Positions 48,004 through 59,224 of a stretch of 64,000 nt of DNA are shown in pieces. Every line of letters starts with the position of its first letter. Position 1 is the stretch's first letter. Location: positions 62,001 to 126,000 of the forward strand of contig NZ_CP162130.1 of the NCBI RefSeq assembly GCF_040833975.1. The letters run 5' to 3'. The translations under genes and the position numbers were made by a program. A model generated the notes under the pieces. That model was given only the letters and a program-made list of their open reading frames with translations. It was not told the origin of the DNA and made no database searches. Source of the stretch: Leptospira sp. WS92.C1 (lineage in GTDB: Bacteria > Spirochaetota > Leptospiria > Leptospirales > Leptospiraceae).

Positions 48004-48468
48004 CTAATAAGCTAAAGAAGCGTATTCCTTCAGATATAAATTGACCGCGTCGAGCATGTATTCCGAAAACAAAGCGCTCGGGTCATAGGAATTTATATTT
48101 TCCCAAGCAATATAATCGTGTTCGTCGGAAAGAACGATTTCTCCGTCTATAAAATCTGCGTGATACGCGATGATGATACAGGGAAAGTTCCCCTCGTTCA
48201 CTCTGTGTTTGTGAACAAAAAGCGGCTTTGGTAAAACTTTGATTTGAACGTTCGGACCCAATTCCTCTTCGATTTCCCGTTCCATACTGAGGCTCCAGTC
48301 TTCAAAGAATTCGTTCTCGTTCATTCTTCCTCCGGGCAGATCTCCTAATCCGGATTTACGGTCTCTGAGAATGAGAAGTTCCTCCCCCTTTCTTAGGAAA
48401 AGCTTTTGAGTAATTTGAAAAAAGCCGTGTTTGCTCAAGAATGATTCGTTCTCCGAGTTTCCATACAA
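48004..48468 (-). CDS. Nudix hydrolase
   Basis: The 154-residue protein has a Nudix box, [26 protein letters not shown], with the REIEEELG end intact near residue 63. Nudix enzymes cleave nucleoside diphosphates linked to other groups; the substrate cannot be predicted. Its end lies 11 bases before the nitrilase-fold gene's ATG, so the two are probably one unit. Confidence 0.88.
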   Translation of the reverse strand: MYGNSENESFLSKHGFFQITQKLFLRKGEELLILRDRKSGLGDLPGGRMNENEFFEDWSLSMEREIEEELGPNVQIKVLPKPLFVHKHRVNEGNFPCIIIAYHADFIDGEIVLSDEHDYIAWENINSYDPSALFSEYMLDAVNLYLKEYASLAY

Positions 48469-48578
48469 GACCTAATAATTTTTCGTTGCTGACAATCATT
48501 TTTATCCGCATTCGTCAATTTGCAAAATTTCGATCCTTTTTGGATTTCGGATCATAGAAAATAATTTTCGAAAACAAG

Positions 48579-48611
48579 TTGATCCGATTCTAAAAATCAG
48601 AATCGGATCAA
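48579..48611 (-). terminator. Stem-loop terminator candidate of the rhomboid gene
   Basis: TTGATCCGATTCT and AGAATCGGATCAA pair perfectly around AAAAATC. On the minus strand TGTTTTC follows. It lies about 20 bases after the rhomboid stop at 48631. Confidence 0.6.
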
Positions 48612-48630
48612 AATCTTTTTGAAACAAGAT

Positions 48631-49292
<662 letters not shown>

Positions 49293-49296
<4 letters not shown>

Positions 49297-50033
49297 AGCG
49301 TTTCTTTTCCTTCGATAAAATATCGTTTTAAATAGGATTTTAGAATAATCTTCAATTCGATAATCATTCGATTTGAAAATTCTTTATCCTTTTGTTCTCG
49401 GATCCATCGGTTGAGAATTGCATCCGTGACTTCTACTATGATTCTTGAAATGATTTTATTCTCGGCGGGGTTGATGTTGAATTGAGAAAGAATCAAAGAA
49501 ACGCTTTCCGAAATTTTTAGATTATTTTCCCGATCGATTTCTAACAACTCGGGATCTTGTTTCATCGACGACCATAAAGGCGCAAAGCCGGGTTCGGTGA
49601 GATAAAAATTTGCAAAGGAATCGATTACACAATCGATCAAGTCTTCCCAGGATTGTCCAGCAAGTTCAGATTCAAAAATTTCGGAGAGCATCTGATTGAC
49701 TCTCTCTAAATGTCTTTGACCTACCGCGTTTAGAACCGCATGTTTGTTTGGAAAATACTGGTATAAAGAGCCGATTGGAATTTCGGCTTCTTGTGCGATC
49801 ATGTTTGTGGTAATCGCTTCGGCCCCATTTTTTTCTAAAAGAACAGTAACTACGTCTAGGATTTTTTGCACGCGATCAATGGACCGTTTTTGGGAAGGCT
49901 CCTTTCTTGGATTGAGAAGAGATGGATCTTTCCCGGATTCGCCGTTTCCAATTTTTTTAGGTTTGATTGTTTTTTTTGAAATCAACGCGAATCTCCGTCG
50001 TTTCGACGATTTGATTCCATTTGTGGATTTCAT
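49293..50033 (-). CDS. TetR/AcrR family transcriptional regulator with basic N-terminal extension
   Basis: The 246-residue protein has a basic extension of about 50 residues ([19 protein letters not shown]) before the TetR helix-turn-helix ([45 protein letters not shown]). The four-base overlap with the rhomboid gene makes an operon. If the extension is not translated, a start further in is possible; no better ATG is seen. It may control the rhomboid gene itself or distant lipid or efflux genes. Confidence 0.88.
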
Positions 50034-50115
50034 GGGATAAATTCAAGAAAAGTATTGAACGAAAATTGAAATTGCTGAAGCGCGATGGAACACAAAGTGC
50101 TCTCAAGCACTCGCG

Positions 50116-50168
50116 TTCGAGTCCAAGTTTGATTGTTAGAATTGCATTTTTGCCGAAGAAGGGACTCG
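50116..50168. repeat. tRNA-Leu 3'-end repeat, copy A (most decayed)
   Basis: TTCGAGTCCAAGTTTGATTG...GCCGAAGAAGGGACTCG matches the tRNA-Leu tail and flank (copy C) in 50 or so of 53 bases. It is followed by a stem-loop-rich spacer rather than by the rest of the tRNA. Confidence 0.8.
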
Positions 50169-50282
50169 CCCCTTCACAGTCTCGCAAGTAACTCAGCAGG
50201 TTCTTCCCTAAGGGTCAGAACCTATCTGCTCGACTGAGTTCCGGGGCGTCTCGAACTTTCCTCACCACATCCTGTGGTTCGG

Positions 50283-50396
<114 letters not shown>

Positions 50397-50461
50397 ATCG
50401 CCGTCGTGGCGATTTAAGCTCCACGACGTCTTTCTCGCGCACTCATCCATCCTGGATTCGT

Positions 50462-50633
<172 letters not shown>

Positions 50634-50748
50634 TGTGGAATGCAGTGAGAAACTGCTCTTACAATCTCGGGAGGTTTGGGTTTTCCGTCATCCATTATTT
50701 TGGAATTCATTGACACGGAGGTCGATTGGATTCTATGATCCAGGTAGG

Positions 50749-51330
50749 ATGAAAGCAGAACGAAAAACCTCTGAGACCGAGATCAAATTGGAGATGAATC
50801 TCCGCGGAACCGGGAAGTATAACTTTAATACCGAGATTCCTTTTTTCGAGCATATGCTTTCTCATATTTCCAAACACGGTTTGATCGATTTGGATCTTTG
50901 GTTGAGAGGCGATATTGAAATCGATTGTCACCATTCCGTGGAAGACACGGCGATTTTAATGGGAACCACCATTCATAAACAACTCGGTGATAAAGCCGGA
51001 ATTTTTAGATACGGACATTTCACGTTAACGATGGATGAAGTGTTGACAACTGTCGCTGTCGATCTTGGTGGAAGGTATTTTTTTAAATATACCGGTCCGG
51101 AACTCAGTGGCAAGTTCGGAATTTATGACGCGGAATTGTCTCTGGAATTTCTACAAAAATTAGCTCTGAATGCAAAGATGAATCTTCACGTTGTCGTTCA
51201 TTACGGTGACAACAGACATCATATTCACGAATCGATTTTTAAGGCGCTCGGTAAAGCTTTGAGAATGGCGATCGCACAAGATTCTTCCGCGGCGGGTATG
51301 ATTCCTTCCACAAAAGGAGTGTTGGAGTGA
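50749..51330 (+). CDS. hisB: Imidazoleglycerol-phosphate dehydratase
   Basis: The 193-residue protein has the His-rich signatures of His[21 protein letters not shown] near residue 31 and [11 protein letters not shown] near 61, then [21 protein letters not shown] near 157, which hold two manganese ions. It makes imidazole-acetol phosphate. ATG 50749 starts at [17 protein letters not shown] as in other HisB proteins; the longer frame back to 50635 would run through the tRNA-Leu region and is rejected. GTGA overlap with hisH. Confidence 0.95.
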   Translation: MKAERKTSETEIKLEMNLRGTGKYNFNTEIPFFEHMLSHISKHGLIDLDLWLRGDIEIDCHHSVEDTAILMGTTIHKQLGDKAGIFRYGHFTLTMDEVLTTVAVDLGGRYFFKYTGPELSGKFGIYDAELSLEFLQKLALNAKMNLHVVVHYGDNRHHIHESIFKALGKALRMAIAQDSSAAGMIPSTKGVLE

Positions 51331-51959
51331 TTGCCATTTTGGATTACGGAATGGGAAACATTCATTCCTGTATCAAAGCGGTTTCTCTCTATACAAAGGA
51401 TTTTGTATATACCAGCGACAGAGCTACAATCGAAAATTCGAAAGCTCTGATTCTTCCTGGTGACGGACATTTTGATAAGGCTATGGAGAATCTAAACGCC
51501 AGCGGTCTGAGAGATACGATCGATAAACACGTGAAATCGGGGAAACCTCTTTTCGGTATCTGCATCGGTTTTCAAATTTTATTTGAGTCTTCGGATGAAA
51601 CCGCTCAGGGAACCAAAAAAGAACAGATCGAAGGTCTTGGATATATTAAAGGAAAAATCCGTAAATTTCACGGAAAGGATTTTAAGGTTCCTCATATCGG
51701 TTGGAATCGGCTTCAGTTTCGAAAAAAAGATAAAAGCATTCTTTTGAAAGGAATTTCCGATCAATCCTTTTTTTATTTCATTCATTCGTATCGACCCACG
51801 GATGCGGAAGGAAGCGCGATTACGGGTCTTTGCGATTACTATCAGGAAAAATTTCCTGCGGTTGTCGAAAAAAACAATATTTTCGGAACTCAATTTCATC
51901 CCGAAAAATCCCATACTCACGGACTTAAACTTTTGGAGAATTTCATTCATTTCGTATGA
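51327..51959 (+). CDS. hisH: Imidazole glycerol phosphate synthase, glutamine amidotransferase subunit
   Basis: The 210-residue protein has a class I glutaminase triad: GICIGFQIL near residue 84 with the nucleophile Cys, and [11 protein letters not shown] near 188 with His and Glu. It feeds ammonia to HisF. It starts at GTG 51327 overlapping the hisB stop and ends overlapping hisA by four bases. hisF is not in the window. Confidence 0.95.
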   Translation: MIAILDYGMGNIHSCIKAVSLYTKDFVYTSDRATIENSKALILPGDGHFDKAMENLNASGLRDTIDKHVKSGKPLFGICIGFQILFESSDETAQGTKKEQIEGLGYIKGKIRKFHGKDFKVPHIGWNRLQFRKKDKSILLKGISDQSFFYFIHSYRPTDAEGSAITGLCDYYQEKFPAVVEKNNIFGTQFHPEKSHTHGLKLLENFIHFV

Positions 51960-52681
51960 TCATCATCCCTGCCATCGACCTACTGGATAACTGCGCCGTT
52001 CGTCTGTTCAAAGGACAATACGAAGAGAAAAAAATATATTCCTCCGAACCTTGGAAACTTGCGGAAGGATTTTCTAAAAACGGAGCTTCTCTTTTGCACC
52101 TTGTGGATTTAAACGGAGCAAGAAATCAAATCGGAATCAACGAAGATTCTATCTTAAAAATACGCGAGACAACTTCGATCAAAGTTCAATTGGGCGGCGG
52201 AATTCGAGACAAAGAAAAATTAGCATACTATGATAAGATCGGAATTCACCGTTTTATCATCGGGACGGCGGCGATTACAAATCCGGATCTTCTGAAACAC
52301 GCTTTGGATACGTATGGAAAAGATAGAGTTGTCGTGGCCGTGGATGCAAGAGACGGAATCGTAAAGATCGCGGGTTGGGAAAAAGATTCCGGGATTCGTT
52401 ATCCGGATCTTCTTGCAAACCTTGCGAAAGCGGGAATCAAACACGTGATTTTCACGGATATCGCTCAAGACGGAACTCTGGCAGGACCGAATATCGATGC
52501 CTATCGGGAAATTTTAGATTCTTTTCCGTTTCAGTTGATCGCTTCCGGCGGAATTTCTTCTCTGAAAGATTTGATGGATCTTTCTTCTCTCAATACAAAA
52601 ATTCCTCTCTACGGAGTGATCACAGGAAAGGCTTTGTATGAGGGAAAATTGGATCTCGCACAGGCGATTTCTTCTCTCTGA
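51956..52681 (+). CDS. hisA: Phosphoribosylformimino-5-aminoimidazole carboxamide ribotide isomerase
   Basis: The 241-residue TIM barrel has [20 protein letters not shown] with the catalytic Asp, [39 protein letters not shown] with the second catalytic Asp, and [11 protein letters not shown] with a phosphate-binding loop. It opens the ring of ProFAR. ATG 51956 overlaps the hisH stop (ATGA). Third gene of the hisBHA unit. Confidence 0.96.
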   Translation: MIIIPAIDLLDNCAVRLFKGQYEEKKIYSSEPWKLAEGFSKNGASLLHLVDLNGARNQIGINEDSILKIRETTSIKVQLGGGIRDKEKLAYYDKIGIHRFIIGTAAITNPDLLKHALDTYGKDRVVVAVDARDGIVKIAGWEKDSGIRYPDLLANLAKAGIKHVIFTDIAQDGTLAGPNIDAYREILDSFPFQLIASGGISSLKDLMDLSSLNTKIPLYGVITGKALYEGKLDLAQAISSL

Positions 52682-52770
52682 CGAAACACTCAAACAAATT
52701 AGATTTTTCTTTTCATTTGAGAAGGAACCATACATAAAGGTAAATCGATCTTACAAGATCGGGGAAATTC

Positions 52771-53988
52771 ATGAACCAATTATCCAAAAATAAAATATCC
52801 ATCATCCTCGCCGCTATAGGATTGATTCTTTCCTTTTTGCTGATTCAAAAATACTACGGGGCTCCGAGTTCGCTTGGAGAATCCCTTTGTAACGCGATCA
52901 GCGAACCCGGTTCCTGCGATAAGGTTTCGGAAAGTTCTTTTTCCGCGATTCGGAATTTTCCGGGTTTGGGCGATCTTCCGGTCGCGTTGTTCGGTTTTAT
53001 ATTTTACGGATTTGTGGGTTTTCTTTTTGTTTTGTCCGAAATTAAAAAAGAAACCGCAGAATCCAATCTTCGTTTGGCTTTTTATGTTTTAATTCTCGGT
53101 TTGATCGCCGACTTGGGCTTTTTTCTGATTTCTGTCGGAGTAATCAAAGCGTTATGCGGTCTTTGTGCTGCAACGTATCTGGTTACGATTTCTCTTTTAG
53201 CGGTTAACTTCGTGGATTTTAAAACCATCAAAGACAAATCGTTCGGCGCAGTATCTTCTTCTTTGAACGGAAACTATTTAAATCTTTTGATCGTTGCCCT
53301 TTCTCTTTTTGTTTTGGGATTTTATGGAGGAAGAGTTTCCACTGGCGGAGCTAGACTCATTTCGGGAGAGGCGGGTGAAAAAACGATCGCGCAGCAATTG
53401 AAAGAGTTTGAATCCGCACCTTTGGTTCGGATCGATCTGAAGGACACTCCTATCGTCGGAGATCCGAATGCGCCGATCACGATCGTAAAGTATGCGGATT
53501 TTAATTGTGGTCATTGTATGCGTATGAGCAAAATTCTAAAATCTTTTCTTATCGAATACGACGGAATTATCAAAGTCGCGTATAAGAATTTTCCTTTGGA
53601 TAATAACTGCAATCGTTTGGTGGGAAGAAAGGCTCCCGAGGCTAGTTCTTGTGTGGCTGCGAGTGCAGCTCTTTGCGCGAACGATCAAAAGAAATTTAAT
53701 CTGATCTATACCGGACTTTACGAAGACAATGAGAATGGCGTAATGCATACAACAGCCTCCGTCATTCGTCTTGCGGAAAAGAACGGTCTCAAAATGGATG
53801 CTTTCCGTTCCTGTATGAGTTCTCCAAAGGTGAGAGATCACATCAATCGCGAAGTAAACGAAGCCGAGGTCTTAAAAATCAACTCCACTCCTACTTTGTT
53901 TATCAATAATAAACCTCTTCCAAAAAGCGGAATTCCGGAATTGGATTTTTTACGTCAGTTGATCAACGAACTCATAAGCAAAAGTTGA
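52771..53988 (+). CDS. VKOR-DsbA fusion: vitamin K epoxide reductase-like membrane domain with a periplasmic thioredoxin-fold domain
   Basis: The 405 residues form two parts. The first (to about 165) is VKOR-like: the loop pair C40 and C49 ([23 protein letters not shown]) and the quinone-side CGLC (C129, C132) in a four-helix bundle. After a linker with a further membrane helix ([14 protein letters not shown]), a DsbA-like domain follows with FNCGHCMRM near 246-249 and a late [10 protein letters not shown] cis-Pro loop. The protein can transfer electrons from substrate disulfide formation to quinone, a complete oxidative-folding unit in one chain. The ATG has GGGG upstream. Confidence 0.92.
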   Translation: MNQLSKNKISIILAAIGLILSFLLIQKYYGAPSSLGESLCNAISEPGSCDKVSESSFSAIRNFPGLGDLPVALFGFIFYGFVGFLFVLSEIKKETAESNLRLAFYVLILGLIADLGFFLISVGVIKALCGLCAATYLVTISLLAVNFVDFKTIKDKSFGAVSSSLNGNYLNLLIVALSLFVLGFYGGRVSTGGARLISGEAGEKTIAQQLKEFESAPLVRIDLKDTPIVGDPNAPITIVKYADFNCGHCMRMSKILKSFLIEYDGIIKVAYKNFPLDNNCNRLVGRKAPEASSCVAASAALCANDQKKFNLIYTGLYEDNENGVMHTTASVIRLAEKNGLKMDAFRSCMSSPKVRDHINREVNEAEVLKINSTPTLFINNKPLPKSGIPELDFLRQLINELISKS

Positions 53989-54003
53989 TTTTTGTAATTT
54001 AGA

Positions 54004-54528
54004 ATGGAGACTGAGAAACGATTCTGTAGGAATTGCGGAACTCATATCTTACAAGAGTCCACACAATGCGTTTTTTGCGGATCGTTTCAGTTTTCCAACG
54101 GAATTCCTTTTTTCCGTTATCTTTCCGAAAGTAAATTTTTTAGAATCAAAATTCTGTATCCCGGGGTTCCTTTTTTAGGAACTTTGATTGCCGTTCTTCA
54201 TTTTGTTTTTTGGAAAGACATTGTTCCTTTTACATTTTCGATTTTATTTTTGGTTTGGTCTTTTTTATTTTCGATTTCCGGTTGGATCGGGGAACTGATC
54301 TTAGACTTAAAATTCAGAGGCGACGTAAAAGATTTTAAGGAAGGTTTTATCGAATGGCAAAAACATCTCTATGATCGATCTCCTTATCTATCTTATTTGG
54401 GAATGATCCTATTTGTAGCCACACCACTGATCCAATGGCAGAATTCCCTATGGTTTTCTTTGGCTTCCGCCACGATTTGGACCACTTTGATTTCCTTTTT
54501 AGCGTTAGTCATCGTTCCTCTGATTTAG
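54004..54528 (+). CDS. Zinc-ribbon membrane protein
   Basis: The 174-residue protein begins with a zinc ribbon (C8, C11, C22, C25: FCRNCG...CVFCGS) and then has four hydrophobic helices. It ends six bases before the PP2C gene, so they are co-transcribed and probably linked in signalling. No catalytic motif seen. Confidence 0.7.
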   Translation: METEKRFCRNCGTHILQESTQCVFCGSFQFSNGIPFFRYLSESKFFRIKILYPGVPFLGTLIAVLHFVFWKDIVPFTFSILFLVWSFLFSISGWIGELILDLKFRGDVKDFKEGFIEWQKHLYDRSPYLSYLGMILFVATPLIQWQNSLWFSLASATIWTTLISFLALVIVPLI

Positions 54529-54534
54529 GGATTT

Positions 54535-55935
54535 ATGAATTTTTTTCATCTCAAAAAAACCTTTAAACTTCCGGTAACTCTTAACTGGATTTTTGGAGGA
54601 GCATTTGTATCTCTCCTATTTTCCATTCTTAAATTTTATGATACGGAAGGACTGGAAAAGGTCTCCTATTTTGAACTGATTTTATTCTTAGCCGCGAATG
54701 CAGGCGCCGCGATACCTTTGAATTATCAGTTAGCGAACGGCCGATGGAATCTTCAAAAGTGGATGAAAATTTCGTTCTTTTGCTGGTATATTCCAATGTT
54801 GCTTTTCAACGCCTGGCTTACGGTGCAGGTTCCTGATTTTTTGGTAGTTATGTTAACCGCGCTTTATGCCAGTTATCTTGCGCCTTTCGGTATGATGGAA
54901 AGGCGCTATTTTATTTTTGGCGCGTTGATCTATTCATTTTGTTTGTTTTTATTTTATTTTACCGGAATTGCGGGAACATCTCCGATTCGTCTTAGAGATA
55001 GAACTCTGGTAATTTTCTTTTTTATTTTTGTTTTGACCGTGCTTTTGTATTTTTACTGGATGAGCATCACTTCCGGTTTCTTAAAATCGCAAAGTTCAAA
55101 GGTTCAAAAATTACTTCGAGCTTCTAGGAAAGATAAACGTAAACTTTCGGAAGAAAGAAAAACCATCGAAGAATTGATGGCTCAATTGAATAAGTCCTTA
55201 CATATTATTAAAAAGGATTTATTAACCGCCAAAAGAATTCAAAAAAGCATACTTCCTTCCGGTTTTGAAGAATATTCCGATCTGGATATACGGGCGGAAT
55301 ATATCCCTAAAGACGAAGTGGGCGGTGATTTTTATGATATCACTCGGACAAACGGCGGAACCTATCGTTTGTTTCTCGCAGATGCGACGGGTCATGGGGT
55401 GCAAGGCGCTCTAATTACGATGGCGATCAAGGTAGGTTATGAATTTGTAAAACATTCCGGAAAACGTCCCGGTGAAATATTAGAAATTCTGAATTCTGAT
55501 TTTGTATCTAAGTTTAAAACGCTGAATCTTTATTATACGTGTATTCTCGCGGATCTGGATCCGGAAAAAGGAATTTTAAGATATTCCTCCGCGGGGCATC
55601 CGGAACAGATTCTTTTGCACAACTCCGAATTTTATCCGCTTCAAAATACCGGTAGAATGATCGGACTTTCTCCGGCTTCAATCTATAAGGATAAGATTTT
55701 GAAAATTCTTCCCGGAGATAAGATTTTTCTTTTTTCGGACGGGTTGTTCGAAGAATTAAACTCGAATAAGGAATTTTATGGAAAAGAAAGACTTCATTCC
55801 CTATTAAAAACATTTAAGGAAAAATCTTCTCAGGAAATAGTAGACATCGTTTTAGGCGATCTCGAAAAATTTACGGAAGGTAGGAAATTTCAAGACGACC
55901 TTACCATTATCGTGGCTCAGATACCGACCGATTGA
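54535..55935 (+). CDS. Membrane PP2C/SpoIIE-type serine phosphatase (canonical active site)
   Basis: The 466-residue protein has about six N-terminal membrane helices, a coiled coil (about 185-225), and a SpoIIE/PP2C domain with VGGDFYDI, FLADATGHGVQGALI, SSAGHPEQILL and a late FSDGLFEEL with DDLTIIVAQI. All metal Asp residues are in place and the GHG is intact, in contrast to the two paralogues near 2.7-10 kb. It probably dephosphorylates a STAS protein; the STAS protein at 20870 is a candidate only. Confidence 0.92.
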   Translation: MNFFHLKKTFKLPVTLNWIFGGAFVSLLFSILKFYDTEGLEKVSYFELILFLAANAGAAIPLNYQLANGRWNLQKWMKISFFCWYIPMLLFNAWLTVQVPDFLVVMLTALYASYLAPFGMMERRYFIFGALIYSFCLFLFYFTGIAGTSPIRLRDRTLVIFFFIFVLTVLLYFYWMSITSGFLKSQSSKVQKLLRASRKDKRKLSEERKTIEELMAQLNKSLHIIKKDLLTAKRIQKSILPSGFEEYSDLDIRAEYIPKDEVGGDFYDITRTNGGTYRLFLADATGHGVQGALITMAIKVGYEFVKHSGKRPGEILEILNSDFVSKFKTLNLYYTCILADLDPEKGILRYSSAGHPEQILLHNSEFYPLQNTGRMIGLSPASIYKDKILKILPGDKIFLFSDGLFEELNSNKEFYGKERLHSLLKTFKEKSSQEIVDIVLGDLEKFTEGRKFQDDLTIIVAQIPTD

Positions 55936-56030
55936 AAGACTCGGTTTTTTCAGGAGAATTTTTGATAGTTCTGAATCGTTTGTAAAAATAGAATTTTCAA
56001 CTTTAAAACGTTTTTGTATTTTGTTCCACA

Positions 56031-57848
56031 ATGTTTATGACGATCACTTTTAAACGTATCTTTTTTACGATTCTCTCAATTTGCATTCTTGCAATTTCTC
56101 TTTTTTTACATACGTCGTATTTTAAACCGCTCACCTTGGGGTTATTTTATGAAAGAATCTTTTGGGAATCTGTTTTGGACGATCCGGAATATCTTACCTC
56201 TCTCGGAATCTTAAACGGATTCGGAATAAACGGGTATCAAACAAGACTAACGGATATTTCGATCCAAAAACAAAAACAGGATTTTGAAAAGGCGAAAAAG
56301 AACCTAGAAATTTTGTTATCCTATGACAAAAAAAATTTGAAAGATCAGGATTTGCTTTCCTACGAAATTTTAGAATGGTCTTTGCGATTAAAAGTCGCGA
56401 ACGAAAGATTTTTGTTTCATGACTATCCCGCCAATCAGCTCTTCGGCGTTCAGAGTCAGGTCCCCACTTTTTTAGCGACTCAACATCCGTTGAAATCGAG
56501 ACAAGACGTCGAAAATTTCGTTATGAGATTGGACGCGATTCCTAAAAAGATAGATCAACTCATCGAAGGAATCGTGTTTCGCGAAAAAAATAAAATCCTT
56601 CCTCCCGATTTTATTCTGGATCGTTTGATTTCCGAGGTCCGGGGCTTTATCGAGGTCCCCCCGAAAGAAAATATTCTCTACGCCGCTTTTGAAAAAAAGC
56701 TGAGAAAGATCGAATCGATTCCTGCGCGAACTCAGGACGAGTTTTTGGTTCAAGTCGAAGATTCGGTTCGATCCAAAATTTATCCCGCATATTCAAAATT
56801 ACTCAATCTCTTTTTAGAACAGAAAAAAAAGGCGGATTCGAAAGCGGGAGTTTGGAAGTTGCCTGACGGGGACTCTTATTATTCGCACGAATTGAAAAAA
56901 CATACAACCACAGAACTGAGCCCAGAAGAAATTCATCGGATCGGATTGTCCGAAGTTTTCAGAATTCAAAACGAAATGAAAACGATTTTAAAAAGTTTGG
57001 GAAAAAACCAAACGATTCCGACCGCAATGTCCGAACTCAGGAAGGATCCTCGGTTTTTATTTCCGGATACGGTAACTGGAAAACAACAGGCTTTAGAAGA
57101 ATACAAAACGATTCTCAAAGAATCGGAACAAAAAACGATTTCTCTCTTTTTAAGAATGCCCGAAAGCAAAGTCGAAGTGGAAAGGATTCCGGTCTTTAAA
57201 GAAAAAACCGCTCCAGGCGCTTATTACGACGAACCCGCGTTAGACGGCTCCAGACCGGGTATTTTTTATGCGAACCTGAGAGATACAAAAGAAATCCCGA
57301 AATTCGGAATGAAAACTCTTACATATCACGAGGCGATTCCGGGTCATCATCTTCAGATTGCGATTATGCAGGAACTCAAAGGTCTGCCTCGATTTAGAAA
57401 TACGATTACCTTTACCGCGTATGTGGAAGGTTGGGCTTTGTATGCGGAACGTCTTGCAAAAGATTACGAATTCTTTCAGGATTCTTATTCCGATTTAGGA
57501 CGGCTCCAGGCTGAACTTTTTAGGGCGGTTCGTTTGGTGGTGGATACCGGTCTGCATTACAAACGATGGAGTCGTGAACAGGCGATTTCGTATGTGATGG
57601 AAAATACGGGAATGGCTCCGAAGGATGTGACCGCCGAGATAGAAAGGTATATTGTTTATCCGGGACAAGCCTGTTCTTATAAACTCGGTATGCTCAAAAT
57701 TCTTGAGTTGAGAGAAAAAGTTCGTAAGTATAAAAAGGAAAAATTCGATATTCGAGAATTTCACTCCGTTGTTTTGGAAAGCGGTTCCTTGCCTTTGACG
57801 ATTCTTGAAAAGTTAGTAGAGGATCGATTGTTAAGCGAAAGCAAATAA
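56031..57848 (+). CDS. DUF885 family putative metallopeptidase
   Basis: The 605-residue protein starts with a signal or anchor ([20 protein letters not shown]) and has the DUF885 zinc-type motif [15 protein letters not shown] near 435, with [12 protein letters not shown] following. HEAxPGHH and the downstream Glu are the expected metal ligands. DUF885 proteins include dipeptidyl-type carboxypeptidases. It probably works outside the cytoplasm. Two start codons (56031, 56037) are possible. Confidence 0.88.
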   Translation: MFMTITFKRIFFTILSICILAISLFLHTSYFKPLTLGLFYERIFWESVLDDPEYLTSLGILNGFGINGYQTRLTDISIQKQKQDFEKAKKNLEILLSYDKKNLKDQDLLSYEILEWSLRLKVANERFLFHDYPANQLFGVQSQVPTFLATQHPLKSRQDVENFVMRLDAIPKKIDQLIEGIVFREKNKILPPDFILDRLISEVRGFIEVPPKENILYAAFEKKLRKIESIPARTQDEFLVQVEDSVRSKIYPAYSKLLNLFLEQKKKADSKAGVWKLPDGDSYYSHELKKHTTTELSPEEIHRIGLSEVFRIQNEMKTILKSLGKNQTIPTAMSELRKDPRFLFPDTVTGKQQALEEYKTILKESEQKTISLFLRMPESKVEVERIPVFKEKTAPGAYYDEPALDGSRPGIFYANLRDTKEIPKFGMKTLTYHEAIPGHHLQIAIMQELKGLPRFRNTITFTAYVEGWALYAERLAKDYEFFQDSYSDLGRLQAELFRAVRLVVDTGLHYKRWSREQAISYVMENTGMAPKDVTAEIERYIVYPGQACSYKLGMLKILELREKVRKYKKEKFDIREFHSVVLESGSLPLTILEKLVEDRLLSESK

Positions 57849-57970
57849 TTTTCCTTTATTTACGAAAGCGATTCGAAGTTTGATTCTTTTTTATCAAAGA
57901 CTTAGTTGTTCGACGCTAACTCAATGATGCGTTTTTCCTGTCAGGTTTCTTTCGATTTTAAGACAGACTT

Positions 57971-58780
57971 TTATAGATTCGGAGTATGATTGAGAGTTCT
58001 ATCCTTTCCGGCCGAATAAGCCTGTTCGATTGCTGCATGCAGATATCTTTTTGCCAGACCAGCGGCTTTGATCAAAGAATTTCCATGCGCAAGATACGAG
58101 GTAATCGCCGAGGAATAGGTGCATCCGGTTCCATGAGGATAAAATCCGGTTATATACGGTTTCTCCAATTTGGTAAATTCCTTACCATCGAAAAGAAGAT
58201 CCAGAGCGATGGTTTCATTTTTCAGATGTCCTCCTTTTAAAAGAACGGGAACTCGGTATTTTTCAAAAATTTGCAGAGCGAGATCCGGCATTTCCGAACT
58301 TTTATCAATCCTCTTTCCCGAAAGAATTTCGGCTTCGTCCAAATTCGGTGTGATCAAATCGGAAATGGGGATCAACTTTTCGAGAAGAGCTTTGATGGCG
58401 GAATCTTGTAGCAGTTTTGCTCCGCTTGTTGCAACCATAACAGGATCGACCACGAGTGAAAAATTTGCTCCTTTGTTTTTATACTCGGACAAAACAGAAC
58501 AGGTTTTTTCTATGATCGCTGTAGAAAATAACATTCCCGTTTTGATCGCCTTTACCGGAAAATAACCCAAAACGGCGCGAATTTGCTTTTCTAAAAAATC
58601 CGCATTCACTTCAAAAATACCTGTTACTTCGGAAGGATTTTGAGAGGTTAAACAAGTGATTGCGGAAGTTCCAAATGTATCTAACGCAGTAAAAGTTTTC
58701 AAATCCGCTTGAATTCCAGCTCCGCCGCCCGAATCGGATCCCGCAATCGTTAGGGTTACTGGTTTTATCCTGTCAGTCAT
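57971..58780 (-). CDS. thiD: Hydroxymethylpyrimidine/phosphomethylpyrimidine kinase
   Basis: The 269-residue ribokinase-fold protein has [20 protein letters not shown] near residue 11, [10 protein letters not shown] near 125, [16 protein letters not shown] and the anion-hole [11 protein letters not shown] near 216 with the catalytic Cys/Asp region. It phosphorylates HMP in thiamine synthesis. Its ATG overlaps the stop of the ATL gene by four bases, so the two are co-translated. Confidence 0.95.
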   Translation of the reverse strand: MTDRIKPVTLTIAGSDSGGGAGIQADLKTFTALDTFGTSAITCLTSQNPSEVTGIFEVNADFLEKQIRAVLGYFPVKAIKTGMLFSTAIIEKTCSVLSEYKNKGANFSLVVDPVMVATSGAKLLQDSAIKALLEKLIPISDLITPNLDEAEILSGKRIDKSSEMPDLALQIFEKYRVPVLLKGGHLKNETIALDLLFDGKEFTKLEKPYITGFYPHGTGCTYSSAITSYLAHGNSLIKAAGLAKRYLHAAIEQAYSAGKDRTLNHTPNL

Positions 58781-59184
58781 TTTCTGGTTCCTGTTTTCTT
58801 TTTAGAAGTTATCTTTTTTTTTCGAGGTGTCGTTTTTTCAGAAAACATATTCGGCCATCCGAAAATTTTCCAATCAATCGTATCAGAATCATTGAAGACG
58901 ATTCCCTCATACTCCAAAATTTTCCTTTGAAGAATGGATCGTCCGCTATCTCCTCGAAATGAAATTTGTCCCTGACCGTTGATCACTCTTTGCCAGGGAA
59001 CTTTTTGTTCCTGATCTTTGGAAAGCGCATTGAGTGCGTATCCCACCGCTCGGGCGGCTCTTGGTTTTCCCAAAAGAGCCGCAATTCTTCCATACGAGGT
59101 TACTTTTCCTTTGGGGATTTTTTTGACCAAGGAATAGACCGCCGTAAAAAAAGAAGCATTTTGATTTTCTGATTTTTTCTTCAC
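58777..59184 (-). CDS. Alkyltransferase-like protein (ATL): MGMT fold with Trp in place of the acceptor Cys
   Basis: The 135-residue protein has the MGMT DNA-binding domain: [29 protein letters not shown], then VPWQRVIN at residues 62-69. Active MGMTs have PCHRV; here Trp64 replaces Cys, the hallmark of ATL proteins, which bind O6-alkylguanine and route it to nucleotide excision repair. The Tyr and Arg needed to flip the base are present. It overlaps thiD by four bases; the pairing has no obvious metabolic logic. Confidence 0.88.
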   Translation of the reverse strand: MKKKSENQNASFFTAVYSLVKKIPKGKVTSYGRIAALLGKPRAARAVGYALNALSKDQEQKVPWQRVINGQGQISFRGDSGRSILQRKILEYEGIVFNDSDTIDWKIFGWPNMFSEKTTPRKKKITSKKKTGTRK

Positions 59185-59224
59185 GTTATGAGTTCTTTAA
59201 AAGTATTACTAGTCCCTGCAGGTT

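Noticed and set aside
50635..50748. N-terminal extension of hisB of 38 residues
   Set aside because: It begins next to the tRNA-Leu gene and lacks HisB similarity; the start at 50749 fits the family.
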